A DNA stretch of 64,000 nt from Cupriavidus oxalaticus (lineage in GTDB: Bacteria; Pseudomonadota; Gammaproteobacteria; Burkholderiales; Burkholderiaceae), in contig NZ_CP038635.1 in the NCBI RefSeq assembly GCF_004768545.1, forward strand, positions 310,001-374,000, written 5' to 3'. Of this stretch, positions 7,800 through 16,352 are shown in pieces. The translations under genes and the position numbers were made by a program. Below the pieces are notes generated by a model, which was not told the DNA's origin, did not search any database, and worked only from the letters and a program-made list of their open reading frames with translations. The stretch's first letter is position 1. Every line of letters starts with the position of its first letter.

Positions 7800-9407
7800 A
7801 TGAGTACTGCTACCCCGGACGCACTCGCCCATCCGCACGATCATGCGCATGACGACCACGCGCACGATCACCCGCATGGCTGGCGCCGCTGGCTGTTCGC
7901 CACCAACCACAAGGACATCGGCACGCTGTACCTGCTGTTCTCGTTCATCATGCTGCTGTCGGGCGGCCTGCTGGCGCTGCTGATCCGCCTGGAGCTGTTC
8001 GAGCCGGGCCTGCAGTTCTTCCGCCCCGAGCTGTTCAACCAGTTCACCACCATGCACGGCCTGGTGATGGTGTTCGGCGCGATCATGCCGGCCTTCGTCG
8101 GCTTCGCCAACTGGATGATCCCGCTGCAGATCGGCGCGTCCGACATGGCGTTCGCGCGCATGAACAACTTCAGCTTCTGGCTGATGCCTCCGGCCGCGCT
8201 GCTGCTGGCCGGCTCGTTCTTCGCCCCGGGCGGCGCCACCGCCGCCGGCTGGACCCTGTACGCGCCGCTGTCGGTGCAGATGGGCGCGGGCATGGACATG
8301 GCCATCTTCGCGATGCACATCATGGGCGCGTCGTCGATCATGGGCTCGATCAATATCATCGTGACCATCCTCAACATGCGTGCCCCCGGCATGACGCTGA
8401 TGAAGATGCCGATGTTCTGCTGGACCTGGCTGATTACCGCCTACCTGCTGATCGCCGTGATGCCCGTGCTGGCCGGCGCCATCACCATGGTGCTGACCGA
8501 CCGCCACTTCGGCACGAGCTTCTTCTCGGCCGCCGGCGGCGGCGACCCGGTGATGTACCAGCACATCTTCTGGTTCTTCGGCCACCCCGAGGTGTACATC
8601 ATGATCCTGCCGGCATTCGGGATCATCTCGCAGGTGGTGCCGGCGTTTGCCCGCAAGCGCCTGTTCGGCTACAGCTCGATGGTGTACGCCACCGCCTCGA
8701 TCGCCATCCTGTCGTTCATCGTGTGGGCCCACCACATGTTCACGACCGGCATGCCGGTGACCGGCCAGCTGTTCTTCATGTACGCGACCATGCTGATCGC
8801 GGTGCCCACCGCCGTGAAGATCTTCAACTGGATCGCGACGATGTGGCGCGGCTCGATGACCTTCGAGACCCCGATGCTGTTCTCGATCGGCTTTATCTTC
8901 GTGTTCACCATCGGCGGCTTTACCGGCCTGATGCCGGCGGTGGCGCCGATCGACATCCAGCTGCAGGACACCTACTTCATCGTGGCGCACTTCCACTATG
9001 TGCTGGTGGCCGGCTCGCTGTTCGCGCTGTTCGCGGGCTTCTACTACTGGGGGCCGAAGTGGAGCGGGTTCATGTACAACGAAGCCCGCGGCAAGGTCCA
9101 CTTCTGGGGCTCGCTGATCTTCTTCAACGTGACCTTCTTCCCGATGCACTTCCTGGGCCTGGCCGGCATGCCGCGCCGCTATGCCGACTACCCGACCCAG
9201 TTCACCGACTTCAACGCGATTGCGTCGATCGGCGCGCTCGGCTTCGGCCTGATGCAGGTGTATTTCCTCTTCTTCGTGGTGCTGCCGTCGTACCGTGGCG
9301 GCGAGAAGGCCGCGGACAAGCCGTGGGAAGGCGCCGAAGGACTGGAATGGACCGTGCCGTCGCCGGCGCCGTTCCACACCTTTGAAGTGCCCCCGCAGGT
9401 TCGCTAA
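7800..9407 (+). CDS. coxA: Cytochrome c oxidase subunit I
   Basis: This is the 535-residue catalytic subunit of the heme-copper oxidase, reducing O2 to water and pumping protons. It has about 12 membrane helices. Key residues are H86 (TMHGL, low-spin heme a), H262 and Y266 (GHPEVY, CuB and the cross-linked Tyr), H311-H312 (WAHHMF, CuB), and H397 and H399 (HFHYVL, heme a3 and heme a). The first 30 residues are unusually His-rich (HPHDHAHDDHAHDHPHG). A good GAGGAG ribosome-binding site precedes the ATG. Confidence 0.97.
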   Translation: MSTATPDALAHPHDHAHDDHAHDHPHGWRRWLFATNHKDIGTLYLLFSFIMLLSGGLLALLIRLELFEPGLQFFRPELFNQFTTMHGLVMVFGAIMPAFVGFANWMIPLQIGASDMAFARMNNFSFWLMPPAALLLAGSFFAPGGATAAGWTLYAPLSVQMGAGMDMAIFAMHIMGASSIMGSINIIVTILNMRAPGMTLMKMPMFCWTWLITAYLLIAVMPVLAGAITMVLTDRHFGTSFFSAAGGGDPVMYQHIFWFFGHPEVYIMILPAFGIISQVVPAFARKRLFGYSSMVYATASIAILSFIVWAHHMFTTGMPVTGQLFFMYATMLIAVPTAVKIFNWIATMWRGSMTFETPMLFSIGFIFVFTIGGFTGLMPAVAPIDIQLQDTYFIVAHFHYVLVAGSLFALFAGFYYWGPKWSGFMYNEARGKVHFWGSLIFFNVTFFPMHFLGLAGMPRRYADYPTQFTDFNAIASIGALGFGLMQVYFLFFVVLPSYRGGEKAADKPWEGAEGLEWTVPSPAPFHTFEVPPQVR

Positions 9408-9470
9408 GCGGCCAGCGTAACCAGGCGTGGTGGCGGCAATGTCCGCCACCACGCCAGCCAGTCACACAAC

Positions 9471-9602
9471 ATGCAGGCTCCAGACAAAAACCCATCACAC
9501 CCGGACCCGAAGGCCGCCAACCGGCGCCTTGGCCTGATCCTGCTGTCGATCGTGGTGGTTTTCTTTTTGGGGTTCTTCGCCAAGATGGTGTTCCTTGGCT
9601 GA
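9471..9602 (+). CDS. Cytochrome oxidase small assembly protein (43 aa)
   Basis: This is a 43-codon gene in the gap between coxA and ctaG. It encodes a hydrophilic Pro/Asp/Lys-rich start followed by one membrane helix (LGLILLSIVVVFFLGFFAKM). It matches in position, size and topology the short single-helix proteins annotated in Burkholderiales as cytochrome oxidase small assembly protein. It ends 17 bp before ctaG. Its exact function is unknown; a role in oxidase biogenesis is inferred from context. Confidence 0.8.
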   Translation: MQAPDKNPSHPDPKAANRRLGLILLSIVVVFFLGFFAKMVFLG

Positions 9603-9619
9603 GGTGGCAGGGTAGCGAG

Positions 9620-10252
9620 ATGAGCGTCGACCAGCAGGGCAGGGAAGCGCAGGAAGCGCGGGAAGCCGACAAGCGCTTCAACCGCGGCATGATGGTGCGA
9701 TTGGTGGTGATCGTCGCCGTGATGTTCGGCTTCGGCTATGCGCTGGTTCCGCTGTACAAGAAGATCTGCGACATCACCGGCATCAACGTGGTGACCACGC
9801 GCGAGCTGCATGGCGGTTCGGTGAAGAACACGCAGGTCGACAAGAGCCGCACGGTCACGGTGGAGTTCGACTCCAACGCGCGCGGGCCCTTTGCCTTCCG
9901 TCCGGTGAAGAACAGCATGGAAGTGCATCCGGGCGAGATGATGACCATCGTCTACGAGGTGGCCAACGGGCAGTCGCGCGATATTTCCGCGCAGGCCATC
10001 CCGAGCTACGCCCCCAAGCAGGCGACCCAGTATTTCAAGAAGCTGGAGTGCTTCTGCTTCAAGCAGCAGACGCTCAAGGCGAACGAGGCGCGCGAGATGC
10101 CGGTGGTGTTCGTGATCGACCCCGCGCTGCCCAGGGATGTGAAGAGCATTACGCTGTCGTACACCTTCTTCGAGGTGGGCACACCGGTGGCGCAGGCTCC
10201 CGAAGGCCAATTGTCGACACCGGCGACGGCGCCGGCGGGCAAGGGCAGCTAA
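9620..10252 (+). CDS. ctaG: Cytochrome c oxidase assembly protein CtaG/Cox11
   Basis: This is a 210-residue copper chaperone that delivers Cu(I) to the CuB site of subunit I. A cytoplasmic N-terminus and one membrane anchor (MMVRLVVIVAVMFGFGYALVPLY) precede a periplasmic immunoglobulin-like domain. The copper-binding CFC motif is at residues 144-146 (LECFCFKQQ). The conserved PVVFVIDP stretch lies near the C-terminus. It sits in the cox unit between the small assembly gene and the DUF2970 gene. Confidence 0.95.
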   Translation: MSVDQQGREAQEAREADKRFNRGMMVRLVVIVAVMFGFGYALVPLYKKICDITGINVVTTRELHGGSVKNTQVDKSRTVTVEFDSNARGPFAFRPVKNSMEVHPGEMMTIVYEVANGQSRDISAQAIPSYAPKQATQYFKKLECFCFKQQTLKANEAREMPVVFVIDPALPRDVKSITLSYTFFEVGTPVAQAPEGQLSTPATAPAGKGS

Positions 10253-10261
10253 GGGGGCGCG

Positions 10262-10486
10262 ATGGACGAACTCAAGGACGCCGCCAAACGGAAGATGTCC
10301 TTCGCGCAGACCATGCGCGCGGTGCTGTGGTCGTTTATCGGCCTGCGCAAGGGCGCGGAGCACGAGCGCGACATGGCGCGGCTGAACCCGGTGCATGTGG
10401 TCATCGCCGGGCTGATCGCCGCGGCAGTGTTTATCGCGGTGCTGGTCGTCATCGTCCGGATGGTGGTCAGCCAGGCGGCAGGGTAG
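10262..10486 (+). CDS. DUF2970 single-helix membrane protein
   Basis: This is a 74-residue DUF2970 protein. The amphipathic N-terminal half contains FAQTMRAVLWSFIGLRKG and RDMARLNPVHVVIAG, a recognisable family pattern. It is followed by a single hydrophobic helix to the end. The gene begins 9 bp after ctaG and precedes coxC, the usual place for this family in betaproteobacteria. A role as a small oxidase accessory protein is inferred only. Confidence 0.85.
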   Translation: MDELKDAAKRKMSFAQTMRAVLWSFIGLRKGAEHERDMARLNPVHVVIAGLIAAAVFIAVLVVIVRMVVSQAAG

Positions 10487-10627
10487 CAAGGCAGGAAGGG
10501 TAGACAACAAGGCAGTCGCAGAAAAACAACCGCGCCGACGGGGCCGTCCACAGGAGGCGGGCGGCCCCGGGAAAACCGGCACGGATAACGAATACTGAAT
10601 CAAAGACTCTGAGCTGGAGATAAAAGA

Positions 10628-11488
10628 ATGAGTGCGAATCGCGCAAACGCTCCGTACTACTTCGTACCGGGCCCGTCGCGCCACCCGATCACGGCAAGCT
10701 TCGGCCTGCTGATGACAGGTGCCGGAGCCGCCGGTTGGGTGAACGGGCAATCCTGGGCGCCGTACCTGTGCGTCTTCGGCCTGCTGTGGTTCCTGTTCGT
10801 GCTCAAGAGCTGGTTCGGCGACGCCATCAGCGAATCCGAAGGCGGGATGTACGGCAAGAACATCGACATCTCGTTCCGCTGGTCGATGGGCTGGTTCATC
10901 TTCTCCGAGGTGATGTTCTTCGCGGCGTTCTTCGGCGCGCTGTTCTATGCCCGCGCCATCGCCATGCCGTGGCTGGGCGACCTGAACAACAAGATCCTGT
11001 GGCCCGACTTCGCCGCGGTGTGGCCCAACCTGGGGCCGGCCGGCGTGGTGGAATCGTTCCAGACCATGGGCCCGTGGCCGATCCCGACCATCAACACCGC
11101 GCTGCTGCTGATGTCGGGCGTGACGCTGACCTGGGCGCACCACGCGCTGCTGGCCGGCAAGCGCAACCAGCTGATCCAGGGCATGGTGCTGACCATCCTG
11201 CTGGGCGCGATCTTCATGTGCCTGCAGGTGTACGAGTACATGCACGCCTACCAGGACCTGAACCTGAAGCTGACCTCGGGCATCTACGGTTCGACCTTCT
11301 TCCTGCTGACCGGCTTCCACGGTTTCCACGTGACCATGGGCGCGATCATGCTGGCGGTGGTGCTGGGCCGCGTGCTCAAGGGCCACTTCACGCCGGATCA
11401 CCACTTTGCCTTCGAAGGCGCCGCCTGGTACTGGCACTTCGTTGACGTGGTGTGGCTGTTGCTCTACGTCGTGGTGTACTGGCTGTAA
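10628..11488 (+). CDS. coxC: Cytochrome c oxidase subunit III
   Basis: This is a 286-residue, seven-helix subunit III that stabilises the oxidase and its proton uptake. Recognisable segments are YYFVPGPSRHPITASF, MGWFIFSEVMFFAAFFGALFYAR (with the conserved Glu in the membrane), TWAHHALLAGKR and TGFHGFHVTMGAIML. The last helix contains WYWHFVDVVWLLLYVVVYWL. It is separated from the DUF2970 gene by 141 bp that include a GC-rich hairpin, and is followed by a terminator. Confidence 0.97.
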   Translation: MSANRANAPYYFVPGPSRHPITASFGLLMTGAGAAGWVNGQSWAPYLCVFGLLWFLFVLKSWFGDAISESEGGMYGKNIDISFRWSMGWFIFSEVMFFAAFFGALFYARAIAMPWLGDLNNKILWPDFAAVWPNLGPAGVVESFQTMGPWPIPTINTALLLMSGVTLTWAHHALLAGKRNQLIQGMVLTILLGAIFMCLQVYEYMHAYQDLNLKLTSGIYGSTFFLLTGFHGFHVTMGAIMLAVVLGRVLKGHFTPDHHFAFEGAAWYWHFVDVVWLLLYVVVYWL

Positions 11489-11544
11489 GCTGCCATACCC
11501 GCCGGCCGCCCCGCAGCGGGGTGCCGGCGCCAACGCAAAGGAGA

Positions 11545-11586
11545 AACGCCGCAGGAGGCCCGGCAGCCTGCGGCGTTTGTCGTTTG
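11545..11586 (+). terminator. Terminator of the cox structural operon
   Basis: An 11-bp perfect stem AACGCCGCAGG / CCTGCGGCGTT with an 11-nt loop is followed by TGTCGTTT. It lies 56 bp after coxC and 25 bp before the end of the oppositely oriented DUF2909 gene. It is the likely end of the coxB-coxC transcript, although the T-run is weak. Confidence 0.65.
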
Positions 11587-11611
11587 CATTGGCCTCAAGC
11601 CATGCGGTCCG

Positions 11612-11821
11612 TCAGGGCGCCATGCGGATGCCCGTGCTATGGATCCAGCCCATCCAGCTCGAGAACAGGATGAACAGGAACAGCGCCACCGAAAAACCCA
11701 CGCGCAGCATCAGCGAGCGCATCATGTTGGGCGTCTTGCCGCGGTCGCGCATCATGAAGAACAGGGCGGAGGCCAGGCTGGCGATGATCAGGATGAAGGC
11801 GACGATGATGACGAAGCGCAT
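11612..11821 (-). CDS. Twin-transmembrane DUF2909 protein
   Basis: This is a 69-residue protein with two membrane helices (FVIIVAFILIIASLASALFFM and FSVALFLFILFSSWMGWI) joined by a basic loop RDRGKTPNMMRSLMLR. This is the DUF2909 pattern. It is encoded on the opposite strand between coxC and surf1, a position this family often holds in Burkholderiales. It is divergent from surf1 by about 120 bp. The function is unknown; an oxidase-linked role is inferred from location. Confidence 0.82.
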   Translation of the reverse strand: MRFVIIVAFILIIASLASALFFMMRDRGKTPNMMRSLMLRVGFSVALFLFILFSSWMGWIHSTGIRMAP

Positions 11822-11938
11822 GGCGGGGCGGGTTGGCAGCGGAGCTTGCCGCAGTCTCGTAGTAGTGGCCGCGATGGATGACGGTGCGGCACATTATCGC
11901 ACCGGCCCCGCATGCATGCCGCCGGGCATGTCGGCGCA

Positions 11939-12721
11939 ATGAAGGCAGGCCGCCTACTCGGCGTGCTGCCGCTGGCCGCCGCGCTGGTGGTGATTGCCGT
12001 GACCGCTGCGCTTGGCAACTGGCAGCTCAACCGCGCGCACGAGAAAGAGGCGCGCGCCGCGCGGCTGCAGGCACTGGCGGCACAGCCGCCGGTGGAACTG
12101 GGCACCGCGCCGCTGTCACAAGTTGTGACGGATCGAAGGGTGCGGGTCACGGGGCGGTTCGACACGGCCCGCACCGTATTGCTGGATAATCGCCCCCACG
12201 GCGCCGGCGGGCGCAGCGGCGACAGCCGTGCCGGCTTCCTGGTGGTCACGCCGCTGGTGATTAGTCCGGCACAGGACGGTGCCGGCGCCACGCGGGCGGT
12301 GCTGGTGCTGCGCGGCTGGCTGCCGCGCGATGCGCAGGACCGCACCCGGATCGCGCCCTTTCCGACGCCCGACGGCGAGGTGACCATCGAAGGCACGGCA
12401 CTGGCGGCCGTGCCGCGGGTCTATGGCCTGGGCCAGGCGGCCAGCGCCGAGGCCGGCAGCAAGATCCGCCAGAACCTGGAAATCGCCGACTACGCCGCCG
12501 AAACCGGGCTGGCGCTGCAGCCGCTGGTGGTCGCGCAGCGCAGCGATACCGGCGACGGCCTCGCTCGCGACTGGGCGCCGGCCGATGCGGGCGCGGACCG
12601 GCACTATGGCTATGCCTTCCAGTGGTTCGGCCTGGCTGCGCTGACGGTGGTATTGGTGGCGGTGCTGGGCTGGCGCACGCGCCGGCGCGCGGTATCGTCC
12701 GCGGCCCGCAACAACGCATGA
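11939..12721 (+). CDS. SURF1-family oxidase assembly protein
   Basis: This 260-residue SURF1 homologue is implicated in heme a insertion into oxidase subunit I. Two membrane helices flank a periplasmic domain: an N-terminal helix (LPLAAALVVIAVTAALGNWQLNRA, with the GxWQLxR family motif) and a C-terminal helix (YGYAFQWFGLAALTVVLVAVLGW, with the YAFQWF motif). The start at 11939 gives the normal N-terminus; an upstream ATG at 11912 would add nine residues. It opens the second cox assembly unit. Confidence 0.92.
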   Translation: MKAGRLLGVLPLAAALVVIAVTAALGNWQLNRAHEKEARAARLQALAAQPPVELGTAPLSQVVTDRRVRVTGRFDTARTVLLDNRPHGAGGRSGDSRAGFLVVTPLVISPAQDGAGATRAVLVLRGWLPRDAQDRTRIAPFPTPDGEVTIEGTALAAVPRVYGLGQAASAEAGSKIRQNLEIADYAAETGLALQPLVVAQRSDTGDGLARDWAPADAGADRHYGYAFQWFGLAALTVVLVAVLGWRTRRRAVSSAARNNA

Positions 12722-12770
12722 ACGGATGGCAGCACGACCGGGGCAGGTTCCCGGACGGGCCTGACTGCAG

Positions 12771-13463
12771 ATGAAAAAGGACAGACGTACTCCCATGTCA
12801 CAGCAAGACTCCGCCCCGGCACCCGTCGGGCCTCCCGCGATGTCGGCCTCGCCGCAGGATCCCCGCATCGACGCGCGCACGCGCCGTGGCCGCCTGCAGA
12901 TGCTGATGCTGTTGCTGGTGTGCGCCTCGCCGGTGATCGCCTCCTATTTCACCTACTACGTCATCAAGCCCAGGGGCGGCGCCACCAACTACGGCGCGCT
13001 GGTCGATCCACAACGGCCGATGCCGCCGGTGCGCGTCACCGACGAGCAAGGCAACGCCGTGCCGCTGGAGCAGTACCGCGGCAAGTGGCTGCTGGTGACG
13101 GCGGATCCGTCCGCGTGCGACGAGGCCTGCGCAAAGAAGCTCTTCACCATCCGCCAGATCCGCGCCGGGCAAGGCCAGGACCGCGAGCGCATCGTGCCGG
13201 TGTGGCTGATCACCGATGACGGCAAGATCGACGAGCGCCTGAGCACCGCCTACAACGAGCCCTACGCCGGCGTGCGCTTCCTGCGCATCGACCACCAGGT
13301 GGCGCAGCAATGGCTGCCGGCCGAGCCGGGCAAGCGTGCCGAGGACACCATCTTCCTGGTGGATCCGCTCGGCAACCTGATGATGCGCTTCCCGCAGGAT
13401 CCGGACCCCAAGAAGCTGAGCGGCGACCTGAAGAAGCTGCTCAAGGTCTCGCGCATCGGTTAA
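12771..13463 (+). CDS. Membrane-anchored thioredoxin-fold protein, oxidase assembly
   Basis: This is a 230-residue protein (222 if the ATG at 12795 is used). It has a Pro-rich cytoplasmic start, one membrane helix (LQMLMLLLVCASPVIASYFTYYVI) and a periplasmic thioredoxin-like domain. That domain begins at VRVTDEQGNAVPLEQYRGKWLLVTADPSACDEACAKKLF. The Cys pair is CDEAC, a CxxxC spacing like SCO proteins. I do not see a good counterpart of the SCO metal-binding His. It lies between surf1 and ctaA, so it is probably a copper-site or redox assembly factor. Confidence 0.75.
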   Translation: MKKDRRTPMSQQDSAPAPVGPPAMSASPQDPRIDARTRRGRLQMLMLLLVCASPVIASYFTYYVIKPRGGATNYGALVDPQRPMPPVRVTDEQGNAVPLEQYRGKWLLVTADPSACDEACAKKLFTIRQIRAGQGQDRERIVPVWLITDDGKIDERLSTAYNEPYAGVRFLRIDHQVAQQWLPAEPGKRAEDTIFLVDPLGNLMMRFPQDPDPKKLSGDLKKLLKVSRIG

Positions 13464-13473
13464 GGGGAAGGGC

Positions 13474-14577
13474 ATGCTGCTGCAACTGGCCGTCATCGGC
13501 GTCCTGATCGCACTGCTGCCGCTCAGCTACGTGCTGGTCAAGGGCGATCGCAACAAATACCGCAAGCTGGTCTGGATCACCGCCTTCCTGACGCTGGACC
13601 TGATCATGTTCGGCAGCTTCACGCGGCTGACCGACTCCGGCCTGGGCTGCCCGGACTGGCCGGGCTGCTATGGACACTCCAACCCGCATGCCGCGATGGA
13701 GCCGATCCGGGCGGCCGAGACCGCGCTGCCCAGCGGTCCGGTGACGCTGATGAAGGCGTGGATCGAGATGATCCATCGCTACTTCGCCATGGCGGTGGGC
13801 GTGCTGATCATCGCGCTGATGGTGCTGGCATGGGTCAAGCGCCGCGAGCTGAAGCAATCGCCATGGTTCGCCACCGGCGTGCTGGTGCTGGTGTGCGTGC
13901 AGGGCGCATTCGGCGCGTTCACCGTGACCATGAAGCTGCAGCCGATCATCGTGGTCACGCACCTGATGCTGGGCATGGCACTGCTGGCCGCGCTGATCCA
14001 GCTGGGCTCGCGCAGCGACCCGCCGCACCCGGTCGTACCCGAGGCGGCGCGGCTGCACTGGCCGGTTCGCATCGGCTTGCTGCTGCTGGTGATCCAGATT
14101 TTCCTGGGCGGCTGGGTCAGCACCAACTACGCGGTGCTCGCCTGCACGGATTTCCCGCTGTGCAACGGCCAGCTGGTGCCCGAGATGGACTTCCGGCACG
14201 GCTTCACGCTGTGGCGCCAGCTTGGCATGACGGCCGCTGGCGACTACATCCCGCACGCTGCGCTGGTTGCGATCCAGTGGGTGCACCGGGGCTTTGCATT
14301 CGTGGTGCTGGGCTACCTGGCGTGGTTCGGCTTGCGTGCGCGCCGGCTCGACGGGCTGCACCGGCAGGCAGGCTGGCTGCTCGGCATGCTGGTGCTGCAA
14401 CTGGCCACCGGGATGTCCAATATCGTGTTCGACTGGCCCCTGGTGGCGGCGGTCGCCCACAACGGCGGCGCGGCGGTGCTCCTGCTGCTGCTGGTCCGCC
14501 TCCACTACAATATAGGGCTCGCGACCCGGGCCGCCGGCGCCCCCAAAGCCATGCCGAACGCCGCCCGCGCCACATGA
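13474..14577 (+). CDS. ctaA: Heme A synthase
   Basis: This is a 367-residue Cox15/CtaA protein that oxidises the C8 methyl of heme O to the formyl group of heme A. It has about eight membrane helices in two four-helix halves, with conserved heme-ligating histidines in [24 protein letters not shown] and [10 protein letters not shown]. The [16 protein letters not shown] loop is characteristic, as is the second Cys loop [14 protein letters not shown]. Its stop overlaps the ctaB start by ATGA, so the two are translationally coupled. Confidence 0.95.
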   Translation: MLLQLAVIGVLIALLPLSYVLVKGDRNKYRKLVWITAFLTLDLIMFGSFTRLTDSGLGCPDWPGCYGHSNPHAAMEPIRAAETALPSGPVTLMKAWIEMIHRYFAMAVGVLIIALMVLAWVKRRELKQSPWFATGVLVLVCVQGAFGAFTVTMKLQPIIVVTHLMLGMALLAALIQLGSRSDPPHPVVPEAARLHWPVRIGLLLLVIQIFLGGWVSTNYAVLACTDFPLCNGQLVPEMDFRHGFTLWRQLGMTAAGDYIPHAALVAIQWVHRGFAFVVLGYLAWFGLRARRLDGLHRQAGWLLGMLVLQLATGMSNIVFDWPLVAAVAHNGGAAVLLLLLVRLHYNIGLATRAAGAPKAMPNAARAT

Positions 14578-15518
14578 AAGACAAGACCCCTTCCGTGGTT
14601 ACCGCTACACACCCTCATTCACTGGGCAAGCTGAGCCGGATACGGCACCTGGCCCGGCAATATGCCGCCCTGACCAAGCCGCGCGTGACGCAGCTGGCAG
14701 TCTTCTGCGCCATCATCGGCATGTTCCTGGCCACGCCCGGCATGGTGCCGTGGCGCGTGCTGATCGGCGGTGCCGCAGGCATCTGGCTGCTTGCCGGCGC
14801 CGCCTTTGCCATCAATTGCCTGGTCGAGCAGAAGATCGATGCGCTGATGCGCCGCACCGCCTGGCGCCCGTCCGCCACCGGCGAGATCACCACCCCGCAG
14901 ACGCTGGTGTTCTCCGCCATCCTTGGCGGCGCTGGCATGTGGATGCTGCACGAGTTCGCCAACGACCTGACGATGTGGCTGACCTTCGCCACCTTCCTGG
15001 GCTATGCGGTGGTCTACACCATCCTGCTCAAGCCGGCCACGCCGCAGAACATCGTCATCGGCGGGCTGTCCGGCGCTATGCCGCCGGCGCTGGGCTGGGC
15101 CGCCGTCGCCGGCGAAGTGCCGGCCGAGGCCTGGTTCCTGGTGCTGATCATCTTTACGTGGACGCCGCCGCACTTCTGGGCGCTGGCGCTGTACCGGCGC
15201 GCCGACTATGCCAAGTCGGGCCTGCCGATGCTGCCGGTCACCCACGGCGAGCGCTACACGCTGCTGCATATCCTGCTGTACACGCTGATCATGATCGCGG
15301 CGACGCTGCTGCCGTTCGTCTACGGCATGAGCGGCTACATCTACCTGGTGGCCGCGCTGGCGCTGGGCGGCGGCTTCCTGGCCTATGCCTGGAAGATGTA
15401 CCGCAATTACTCGGACGAGCTGGCGCAGCGCACCTTCCGCTTCTCGATCCTGTACCTGTCGCTGCTGTTCGCGGCGCTGCTGGTCGACCATTACTTCAAG
15501 TTCGTGCCGCAGGTCTGA
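14574..15518 (+). CDS. ctaB: Protoheme IX farnesyltransferase (heme O synthase)
   Basis: This 314-residue UbiA-superfamily prenyltransferase adds farnesyl to heme B, giving heme O for CtaA. The first Asp-rich type motif is [19 protein letters not shown]. The loop [30 protein letters not shown] is the hallmark of the heme O synthase branch. About nine membrane helices follow. The ATG overlaps the ctaA stop. An internal TACAAT box at 14506-14511 could be an extra promoter, but has no clear -35. Confidence 0.96.
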   Translation: MKDKTPSVVTATHPHSLGKLSRIRHLARQYAALTKPRVTQLAVFCAIIGMFLATPGMVPWRVLIGGAAGIWLLAGAAFAINCLVEQKIDALMRRTAWRPSATGEITTPQTLVFSAILGGAGMWMLHEFANDLTMWLTFATFLGYAVVYTILLKPATPQNIVIGGLSGAMPPALGWAAVAGEVPAEAWFLVLIIFTWTPPHFWALALYRRADYAKSGLPMLPVTHGERYTLLHILLYTLIMIAATLLPFVYGMSGYIYLVAALALGGGFLAYAWKMYRNYSDELAQRTFRFSILYLSLLFAALLVDHYFKFVPQV

Positions 15519-15644
15519 CCGGCCTTGCCACGCTGCGGGCTGCGTCATCTTGTCGCGGCCGGCGCAGCGCGGCGGCGCCATCGGCGATACTGGGTGCTTT
15601 CGCCGACCTTTCCATTGCTGATCGTTCCACACAAGCTTTCGCGC

Positions 15645-16259
15645 ATGCCCAGACCCGCTTCCGGCCTGTTCTCAGCCTTCCGCCGCTTTTCCCTGGTTGC
15701 CGCGCTCGCGCTGGCGCTGGCAGCCTGCGGCCAGCAGAAGGCGTCGTTCCGCAATGTCGATATCAGCGGCGCGGCGGATTTCGGCAAGGATTTCTCGCTG
15801 CCCGACCACAATGGCAAAGTCCGCACCATTGCCGACTTCAAGGGCAAGGCGGTGGTGATGTTCTTCGGCTATACCCATTGCCCCGACGTATGCCCGACCA
15901 CCATGGCCGAGCTCAAGGCGGTGATGGAGCAGCTGGGCCCCGATGCCGACCGCGTCCAGGTGCTGTTCGTCACGGTCGATCCGGAGCGCGACACGCAGGC
16001 GCTGCTGGCGCAGTACGTCCCAGCATTCGACCCGCGCTTCCTGGGCCTGCGCCCGGCCGACGACGCCGCGCTGCAGAAGCTGGCCAAGGACTTCAAGGTG
16101 TTCTACGCCAAGGTGCCGGGCAGCTCGCCCAACAACTACACGGTGGATCACTCGGCGGGCAGCTATGTATTCGATCCGGAAGGCCGGCTGCGGCTGTTCA
16201 TCCGCCACGGCCAGGGGCCGGAGCCGATCGCGCACGACCTGAAGCAGCTGCTTTCCTGA
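15645..16259 (+). CDS. SCO1/SenC copper chaperone, lipoprotein
   Basis: This is a 204-residue SCO protein that delivers copper to, or reduces, the CuA site of subunit II. A signal peptide ends in the lipobox LAAC with Cys28, so it is probably anchored in the inner membrane. The thioredoxin fold has the copper ligands C79 and C83 (CPDVC) and H169 (VDHSAGSYVFD). The start at 15645 is preferred because it gives a proper signal peptide. It is the last gene of the assembly unit and is followed by a strong terminator. Confidence 0.94.
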   Translation: MPRPASGLFSAFRRFSLVAALALALAACGQQKASFRNVDISGAADFGKDFSLPDHNGKVRTIADFKGKAVVMFFGYTHCPDVCPTTMAELKAVMEQLGPDADRVQVLFVTVDPERDTQALLAQYVPAFDPRFLGLRPADDAALQKLAKDFKVFYAKVPGSSPNNYTVDHSAGSYVFDPEGRLRLFIRHGQGPEPIAHDLKQLLS

Positions 16260-16303
16260 CGCCTGACGGTGCGGCATAACGTCGCACCGCTGCGATCGCA
16301 GGC

Positions 16304-16336
16304 AAAAAAAAGCCGGTCCACTTGGACCGGCTTTTT
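16304..16336. terminator. Bidirectional terminator between SCO and rpoH
   Basis: A 9-bp perfect stem AGCCGGTCC / GGACCGGCT with an ACTT loop is flanked by eight A on the left and five T on the right. It can therefore stop both the cox assembly transcript and rpoH transcription, which converge here. Confidence 0.9.
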
Positions 16337-16352
16337 GCATGGGTGCCCGGCA

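Noticed and set aside
7581..11533. Two very long minus-strand open frames opposite the cox genes
   Set aside because: They are His/Gln/Arg-rich shadows of coxA, ctaG and coxC, which have clear family motifs on the plus strand.
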